This document shows, in pieces, positions 14,535 to 19,142 of a stretch of 19,142 bases of DNA. The stretch comes from an uncultured Clostridia bacterium (GTDB lineage: Bacteria; Bacillota; Clostridia; TANB77; CAG-508): positions 1-19,142 of the forward strand of contig CALYAH010000081.1 of assembly GCA_944393455.1 (NCBI GenBank), read 5' to 3'. Each line of letters opens with the position of its first letter. Positions within the stretch are counted from its first letter, which is position 1. The position numbers and the translations under genes were made by a program. Under the pieces are notes generated by a model. It ran no database searches, was not told where the DNA came from, and saw only the letters and a list, made by a program, of their open reading frames with translations.

Positions 14535-14888
14535 TTAATTTTCATCAACATTATCCATAACATCTTTACATTCTTTCCAACTCACTACTTTTAAACATTC
14601 ATACTCTTCTGACAATCTTTTAGCAATTTCCTTTGTTTTATCTGTCGATTTCAAATCTGCTACTATTATGTTCTTCAAATAATCTTCTTTACCATACAAA
14701 ATTTTAAATAAGCTAGAACGCAAAAATCCTTCTATTTTTTCTTCTTGATTTTTTACTGCTATAATTAAATAGATACCATCTGATTGAAATTTTGTATATG
14801 TACTAATATATATTATATTCTTAATAATTTCAAATAAACCATAAAGGGCTAGTGTCCAAAATATGGTGTTTAATATGAACTCCATCAT
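14535..14888 (-). CDS. Small membrane-anchored protein with glycosyltransferase-like fold
   Basis: The 117-residue protein has one hydrophobic N-terminal span (about 4-28), then IYLIIAVKNQEEKIEGFLRS (39-58) and NIIVADLKSTDKTKEIAKRL (73-92). The VxDLxSTDxT arrangement recalls the beginning of GT-A (family 2) glycosyltransferases, in which IPxxNExxxI is followed by VDDxSxDxT. The sequence stops before any catalytic acceptor region, so it is unlikely to be a full enzyme. It may be a small stand-alone protein of a Clostridia-specific type or a remnant. Start: AGGAGG 7 nt before the first of two adjacent ATG codons. It has its own candidate promoter. Confidence 0.6.
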   Translation of the reverse strand: MMEFILNTIFWTLALYGLFEIIKNIIYISTYTKFQSDGIYLIIAVKNQEEKIEGFLRSSLFKILYGKEDYLKNIIVADLKSTDKTKEIAKRLSEEYECLKVVSWKECKDVMDNVDEN

Positions 14889-14908
14889 CTTTTAGCCTCC
14901 TATGGTTT

Positions 14909-14937
14909 ATTATATGTACATTTTATATAGTTGTGAG
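14909..14937 (-). promoter_or_regulatory. Candidate sigma-A promoter of the 117-residue protein gene
   Basis: CTCACA (14932-14937), 17 bp and a perfect TATAAT (14909-14914) on the minus strand. The -35 is weak (4 of 6). Confidence 0.45.
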
Positions 14938-15002
14938 TATTTTTTTGCTTTATCTTCTTTCTACCTTTTTAGTTAGTATTCTTAATTTTGTCTGTTAAAA
15001 AA

Positions 15003-16673
15003 TTAATTAATAAGCTTTCCTTTTACAACATTCATGTTAGTGGCTGTTTTTATTATATTATCAACTAAATCTGAGCTTATATTTGTATAGTTCACTACAA
15101 CTTTACTATTTGTGTCTGTAGCCGTACCATTAAATATCCTCTCATATTGTATATTATTTGATGTATTTATTGTGATTTCTGTATTAAGTTTTGAACAATA
15201 CGAAAACATTCTTGAAATATTTTCAACATTCTCAAAACTAAAATTGCTTAAATCTAGATTACTTAAATTGCTGCTTTGATAAAACATATATGTCATATTT
15301 TTAACATTACCTGTATAAAAGCTAGACAAATCCAAATTAAGTAAAGAAGAACATTCTTGGAACATATATGACATATCAATCACTTTATCTGTTATAAAGT
15401 TTTCAAAATTTAATTGACTTATACTTTTACACATACAAAACATATATGACATGTCACTAACTTTTTCCGTATTAAAATTACTAATATCTAAATTTATTAC
15501 ATTCGTCATATTAGAGAACATGCCTTTCATATTAGTTACATTTTGAGTATTAAAATTTGATACATCTAAATTTTTTAAACTATTACAACCATAAAACATA
15601 TAAATCATAAGTTTAACATCTTCTGTATTAAATGAAGAAACATCTAACTCTGTCAATTTGTTGCAATTCTGAAACATTGAATTCATATAAGTAACATGAC
15701 TTGTATTAAATTTAAAATTTTTTAATTCTTCTAATTCTTTACAATTTGCAAACATGCTGGCCATTGATTTACATTTTGAAGTATCAAAATTTTCAAAATT
15801 TATACTTTTTAATTTTGTGAAATTATAGAAATAGAAATCTGCATATGTATGTGCGTAAATGTCTCTACTAGATATTATATTTAATTTATATGTCTTTCCT
15901 GATTCATCATATTCTATATATGCTGCTATTTGCGAGCATTCTGAATTGTTTTCAATGTGCTCCCAAGATTCTTTTGCCGTTTCTGGTATTGAAATTTCAT
16001 CAACTTTTAAAAATGAAACACTTGTTATTTCTTCTCTATAATTCCAAAAAAGTTTTTGTCCATCACTTTTTGCTGTTGTCATTATTGCTTCTCCGTCATA
16101 TTTCGCATATAATGTATAGTCTTGTTGTATTTCTTTACTAAAATCAAATATTTCTTCTATATACTCTGGATTTTCCTCTGTACCATTGTTTATATAATAA
16201 TACCAATATAAAAATTCATAATTATTTTTTAATGGGTCGGTTGGCTTTTTTACAGTTTTGCCTGCTCTCACAATTTGCTCAGCAATTTCTGTTCCTCCTG
16301 ATGTTTCGAATTTTATATTAAAATATTCACTTTGTGGACGTATTCCTAATTGCTCTAGCCACTCTTTTTCTCTATTATTTACTTCAGATACAATATATAC
16401 AATTTCGCCTTCTTCAATATATAATAACTTATTATAATTGCTATCTAGTTTTAATTCATCATTGATTGTTCCAGAACCACTATAATCTTCTTGAATAACT
16501 TTTAAATCTAATTGTTCTTGCAGGTCTCTTATTTCTGTTGCAAATTTAGCATATATTGCATTGGTAATTATACCGTTTTCTCCTGTTAAAGTTCCTATCG
16601 TAATTCCTGCTAATATCAATAAAATAACTATTGTTATAATTAGAGCAATTAATGTTATCCCTTTGTTTTTCAT
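15003..16673 (-). CDS. Pilin-like anchor with InlB B-repeat and BspA/DUF285 repeats
   Basis: The 556-residue protein begins MKNKGITLIALIITIVILLI, the same pilin-like anchor as the other surface proteins here. Residues about 116-193 look like a Listeria-Bacteroides/InlB B-type repeat (FNIKFETSGGTEI and DYTLYAKYDG). Residues about 285-495 hold about eight ~24-residue DUF285 repeats of the pattern L-x-x-L-D-V-S-x-F-N-T-x-x-V-x-x-M-x-x-M-F-x-x-C. I infer a surface-exposed binding protein with a modular exodomain. It has a GGGAGGA SD 7 nt upstream. The promoter within the inverted-repeat segment upstream points away from this gene, so in the sequenced DNA it is probably not expressed from that promoter. 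Confidence 0.8.
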   Translation of the reverse strand: MKNKGITLIALIITIVILLILAGITIGTLTGENGIITNAIYAKFATEIRDLQEQLDLKVIQEDYSGSGTINDELKLDSNYNKLLYIEEGEIVYIVSEVNNREKEWLEQLGIRPQSEYFNIKFETSGGTEIAEQIVRAGKTVKKPTDPLKNNYEFLYWYYYINNGTEENPEYIEEIFDFSKEIQQDYTLYAKYDGEAIMTTAKSDGQKLFWNYREEITSVSFLKVDEISIPETAKESWEHIENNSECSQIAAYIEYDESGKTYKLNIISSRDIYAHTYADFYFYNFTKLKSINFENFDTSKCKSMASMFANCKELEELKNFKFNTSHVTYMNSMFQNCNKLTELDVSSFNTEDVKLMIYMFYGCNSLKNLDVSNFNTQNVTNMKGMFSNMTNVINLDISNFNTEKVSDMSYMFCMCKSISQLNFENFITDKVIDMSYMFQECSSLLNLDLSSFYTGNVKNMTYMFYQSSNLSNLDLSNFSFENVENISRMFSYCSKLNTEITINTSNNIQYERIFNGTATDTNSKVVVNYTNISSDLVDNIIKTATNMNVVKGKLIN

Positions 16674-16695
16674 TTGTTTATCCTCCCTTTTTATT

Positions 16696-16900
16696 TTTCA
16701 TAAAATGTTATACTCTACGAAAAAAAGAAAAGTCTTCTAAGTATGCAATTTCAATACTCTTCAAACTTTTTCTTTCTTATAATTTTTGTAACTTTTTCAT
16801 ATATATTTTCTGCTCTTTTTCATATTTTTTATTGATATTTCTTTCTTTTATTGCTATAATTTTTATATACTACTTTCTTAGAGTATAACACTCCACGAAA
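16696..16900 (-). promoter_or_regulatory. Putative invertible promoter segment 2, OFF orientation
   Basis: Inverted repeats at 16696-16723 and 16873-16900 have the same dyad design as segment 1: arms TTTCATAAAA or TTTCGTGGAG, and CTCTACGAAA or CTCTAAGAAA, around an identical 7-base centre TGTTATA. The site centres are 178 bp apart (179 in segment 1). It lies 22 bp from the start codon of the surface-protein gene. Its interior aligns with segment 1 only after reverse complementing, while the flanks align directly. With the REP pair, it fills the gene-free stretch 16674-17019. Confidence 0.65.
16832..16860 (+). promoter_or_regulatory. Sigma-A promoter inside invertible segment 2, facing away
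   Basis: On the plus strand TTGATA (16832-16837), 17 bp and a perfect TATAAT (16855-16860). It is the counterpart of the promoter at 88-116 but points away from the surface-protein gene and toward the 3' end of rplQ, where it would give antisense RNA. I found no comparable promoter in the segment facing the gene. Confidence 0.7.
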
Positions 16901-16934
16901 TTTTTTTGTTCTTTTTTATGCTTTTCCGACGAAT

Positions 16935-16979
16935 TTCGACAGAAAAATGAGACAAAATTGCTCTGTCCCCTCTGTCTCA
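16935..16979 (-). repeat. REP-like palindrome, second of a tandem pair after rplQ
   Basis: On the minus strand GAGACAGAGGGGACAGAGCA, then ATTTTGTCTCATTTTTCTGTCG. It has the same TTCGACA..AAAATGAGACA edge as the other copies, and a weaker inner stem because of AAA for AGA. Confidence 0.75.
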
Positions 16980-17018
16980 AAAAAAAAGAGACAGATTTGC
17001 TCTGTCCCATTTGTCTCA
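16980..17018 (-). repeat. REP-like palindrome next to rplQ, strong terminator form
   Basis: On the minus strand it begins one base after the rplQ stop: TGAGACAAATGGGACAGA, GCAAA, TCTGTCTC, then nine T. With the neighbouring copy it makes a tandem pair of terminator-like hairpins at the end of the ribosomal operon, in the same direction. Confidence 0.8.
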
Positions 17019-17019
17019 A

Positions 17020-17547
17020 TTAGATAAGTTGTAATATTGCAACTTCTGCTCCGTCTCCTCTTCTTGTTCCTGCTTTAATAATACGTGTATATCCTCCGAC
17101 GTTTTTATCTGCATATTTTGGAGCTATTTCGTTAAATAATTTTGATGGTAAATCTACATTTTTACCTTCGCTATCTTTAACTTTGTTTAATTTTCTCATC
17201 ATTTTTCTTCTAGCATTTAATCTAGTAGGCATATCTTTTTGTCTTTTTTCAGTAGTTTCTTCTTTTACTACTTTTAAATATTCTTTACCATTTTTGCTTT
17301 TTACTAGTTCTGTTTCTTTATTACCTTTTGAATCTAATTTAGCTTTTACTACTTTAACATCTACCATTTCATAGTTATCTTTTTCTTTAATTGCTAATGA
17401 TATTAAACTATCAGCGATTGCTTTTACTTCTTTTGCTCTGCTAACAGTTGTTTCAATTTTACCATGCATAATTAAGTCTGTTGTTAAAGTTTTTAGCATT
17501 GCCATTCTTATATCTGTTGGTTTTCCTAATTTTCTATTAGTAGCCAA
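17020..17547 (-). CDS. rplQ: 50S ribosomal protein L17
   Basis: bL17 is a component of the large ribosomal subunit. Conserved parts are NRKLGKPTDIRMAMLKTLTT near the start, then SRAKEVKAIADSLISLA, and at the end LFNEIAPKYADKNVGGYTRI with GTRRGDGAEVAILQLI. At 175 residues it is longer than the usual 112-130 because of a Lys/Glu-rich insertion at about 56-107, in the place where other members have a short linker. I prefer the TTG at 17547 (giving MATNRKLG, as in other L17 proteins) over the GTG at 17556: the latter lies directly against the SD (AAGGAAGGTGA), while the TTG has normal spacing. It follows rpoA by 28 nt and ends at a REP pair. Confidence 0.95.
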   Translation of the reverse strand: MATNRKLGKPTDIRMAMLKTLTTDLIMHGKIETTVSRAKEVKAIADSLISLAIKEKDNYEMVDVKVVKAKLDSKGNKETELVKSKNGKEYLKVVKEETTEKRQKDMPTRLNARRKMMRKLNKVKDSEGKNVDLPSKLFNEIAPKYADKNVGGYTRIIKAGTRRGDGAEVAILQLI

Positions 17548-17575
17548 TTTTTTCACCTTCCTTTAACTTAAACTT

Positions 17576-18523
17576 TTATTCATCTTCTTTAGCAAAATCT
17601 AATCCTAATGAATGTAGTTTTGCTGTTACTTCATCAAATGATTTTTTACCTAAATTTCTTACCTTCATCATATCTGTTTCAGATTTATTTGTTAAATCTT
17701 CAACTGTAGCAATACCTGCTCTTTTTAAACAGTTAAATGATCTTACAGATAACTCTAATTCTTCAATTGACATCTCTAGAACTTTTTCTTTCTTAGATTC
17801 TTCTTTTTCTATCATAACTTGTGTATTTTTTGTAGCTTCTGATAAATCGATAAATAGTTCTAAATGTCCTGTCATTACTTTAGCTGCTAAGCTTAAAGCT
17901 TCATGCGCTTTTAAACTTCCATCTGTCCAAACCTCAATTACTAATTTATCATAATCAACCATTTGTCCTACTCTTGTGTTTTCAACTTGATAATTTACCT
18001 TTTTTACAGGTGTATAGATTGAGTCGATTGGAAGTACAGATATATCTTGATTTGGTTTTTTATTTTTCTCAGATGAGTTATATCCTCTACCTCTATCAGC
18101 TGTCATTTCCATTTTTAAGCTACCACCTTCTGAAACGGTAGCTATATGTAATTCTGGATTTAGTATTTCTACTGTTCCATCTGTTTCAATATCAGCTGCT
18201 GTAACTTCACCTTCACCTTTAAAGTTAATTCTTAAGATTTTTTCTTCGTTTTCATCGAATTTTAATCTTACATTTTTCAAATTAACTATTATCTCTGGTA
18301 CATCTTCTACAACATTTGGTATTCCTGAAAATTCATGTAATACTCCATCTATTTTTACACTTGTTATACTGCATCCTGGAAGTGATGAAAGCAAAATTCT
18401 TCTTAATGAATTTCCTATTGTTACTCCATACCCTCTTTCTAAAGGCTCACATACAAATTTTGCATAATTATTTGTATCGTCGACTTCTAGACATTCAATA
18501 TTTGGCTTTTCGAATTCTATCAT
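17576..18523 (-). CDS. rpoA: DNA-directed RNA polymerase subunit alpha
   Basis: The alpha subunit starts RNA polymerase assembly and contacts activators and UP elements. The 315-residue protein has the normal length. Its N-terminal domain shows ERGYGVTIGNSLRRILLSSL (residues 28-47) and GVLHEFSGIPNVVEDV (60-75). The C-terminal domain (about 250-315) shows SVRSFNCLKRAGIATVEDLT and VRNLGKKSFDEV, the helix-hairpin-helix surface. AGGAGG lies 5 nt upstream of the ATG. It follows rpsD by 110 nt, a gap in which I see no terminator, and precedes rplQ, the standard alpha-operon order. Confidence 0.97.
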   Translation of the reverse strand: MIEFEKPNIECLEVDDTNNYAKFVCEPLERGYGVTIGNSLRRILLSSLPGCSITSVKIDGVLHEFSGIPNVVEDVPEIIVNLKNVRLKFDENEEKILRINFKGEGEVTAADIETDGTVEILNPELHIATVSEGGSLKMEMTADRGRGYNSSEKNKKPNQDISVLPIDSIYTPVKKVNYQVENTRVGQMVDYDKLVIEVWTDGSLKAHEALSLAAKVMTGHLELFIDLSEATKNTQVMIEKEESKKEKVLEMSIEELELSVRSFNCLKRAGIATVEDLTNKSETDMMKVRNLGKKSFDEVTAKLHSLGLDFAKEDE

Positions 18524-18633
18524 TTTTACCTCCTAATATTCGAGAATATATCTCAAACCTTTTAAAACTATATAGTTTTTTTTAAGTAAAATCTTTAAAG
18601 TTTTGCCTAAACTTTTATTGTTACTTTTAACTA

Positions 18634-19142
18634 TTATTTTGAGTAAAACTCTACTATTAAATGCTCTTCGATTGGAATATCAATATCTTCTCTAGATGCT
18701 AATTTAATTACTTTACCACTTAATTTCTCACTATCTTTTTCTAACCATGCTGGAACTGGTCTTTTAGCTGAATCTTCAATGTTTGCTTTAATTGTACTGT
18801 TATCTTTTTTACTTTCTCTAACAGTAATTACATCCCCTGGTTTTACTAAGTAAGATGGAATATTTACTCTTTTTCCATTTACTTCGAATTGTGCATGGTT
18901 TACAAATTGTCTTGCTTGTGCTCTAGATGTTCCAAATCCTAATCTATATACAACATTGTCCAATCTACTTTCTAATATTTGTAATAAGTTTTCACCTGTT
19001 ACACCTTTTTTGTTTGAAGCCATTTCAAAGTATTTTCTAAATTGTTTTTCTCCAACTCCATAATATGCTTTTGTTTTTTGTTTTTCTCTTAATTGAGTTC
19101 CGTATTCAGAAAGTTTTGCTCTTTTTTGTCCGTGTTGTCCTG
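18634..19142 (-). CDS. rpsD: 30S ribosomal protein S4, 5' end outside the window
   Basis: uS4 is a primary 16S rRNA-binding protein of the small subunit. The frame is open to the right edge: codons before the internal ATG at 19023 read GQHGQKRAKLSEYGTQLREK and then AYYGVGEKQFRKYFEMA, typical S4 sequence, so that ATG is not the start. The S4 RNA-binding domain follows (RLDNVVYRLGFGTSRAQARQ and VNHAQFEVNGKRVNIPSYLV). About 169 of the usual 200 or so residues are present; the missing part is the N-terminus. It is the first visible gene of the alpha operon. Confidence 0.96.
   Translation of the reverse strand, partial: GQHGQKRAKLSEYGTQLREKQKTKAYYGVGEKQFRKYFEMASNKKGVTGENLLQILESRLDNVVYRLGFGTSRAQARQFVNHAQFEVNGKRVNIPSYLVKPGDVITVRESKKDNSTIKANIEDSAKRPVPAWLEKDSEKLSGKVIKLASREDIDIPIEEHLIVEFYSK

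Noticed and set aside
16980..17018. CRISPR-like direct repeats
   Set aside because: Only two adjacent copies with no unique spacers of constant length and no cas genes; they are REP palindromes.
1..19142. tRNA or rRNA genes and recombinase genes in the window
   Set aside because: I looked for GGTTCRANNCC-type tRNA arms, rRNA stretches and integrase or invertase motifs and recognised none; the switch enzyme must be elsewhere.

Overview
The window is very AT-rich and looks like a Firmicutes chromosome of the class Clostridia, probably an uncultured gut-type species. The reasons are strong AGGAGG ribosome binding sites, a SpoVT sporulation regulator, a class III fructose-1,6-bisphosphatase, the rpsD-rpoA-rplQ order, and several pilin-like surface proteins. 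Every gene except one small XRE regulator is on the minus strand.

Layout, left to right. Positions 1-3740 hold a surface-protein cluster: the first codons of a pilin-like gene cut by the edge, a pilin-like leucine-rich-repeat protein, a pilin-like protein with a formylglycine-generating-enzyme/C-type-lectin-like end, and a small membrane protein. A divergent XRE gene follows, then spoVT and fbp. Next is a two-gene unit of a membrane protein and a KAP-type P-loop ATPase. Then come comF and recD2, separated by a REP-associated tyrosine transposase (RAYT) with REP-like palindromes on both sides; recD2 is frameshifted near its end. Two small genes of uncertain role and another pilin-like BspA/InlB-repeat protein follow. 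The right end is the tail of the ribosomal alpha operon (rpsD, rpoA, rplQ).

The most striking observation is a pair of ~205 bp segments (47-252 and 16696-16900), each about 22 bp upstream of the start codon of a pilin-like gene. Each is bounded by inverted copies of a ~27 bp dyad site and contains one near-consensus sigma-A promoter (TTGATA, 17 bp, TATAAT). In the left copy the promoter points into the gene; in the right copy the same promoter points away, although the sequence outside the repeats keeps the same orientation. This is what two phase-variable invertible promoters, one ON and one OFF, would look like. No recombinase is encoded in the window.

A second theme is a family of REP-like palindromes (core GACAGA-GCAAA-TCTGTC followed by a T-run). 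They sit at the 3' ends of rplQ (two copies), recD2 and the leucine-rich-repeat gene, where they look like ready-made intrinsic terminators, and they flank the RAYT gene that probably mobilises them. One copy supplies the start codon and first codons of comF.
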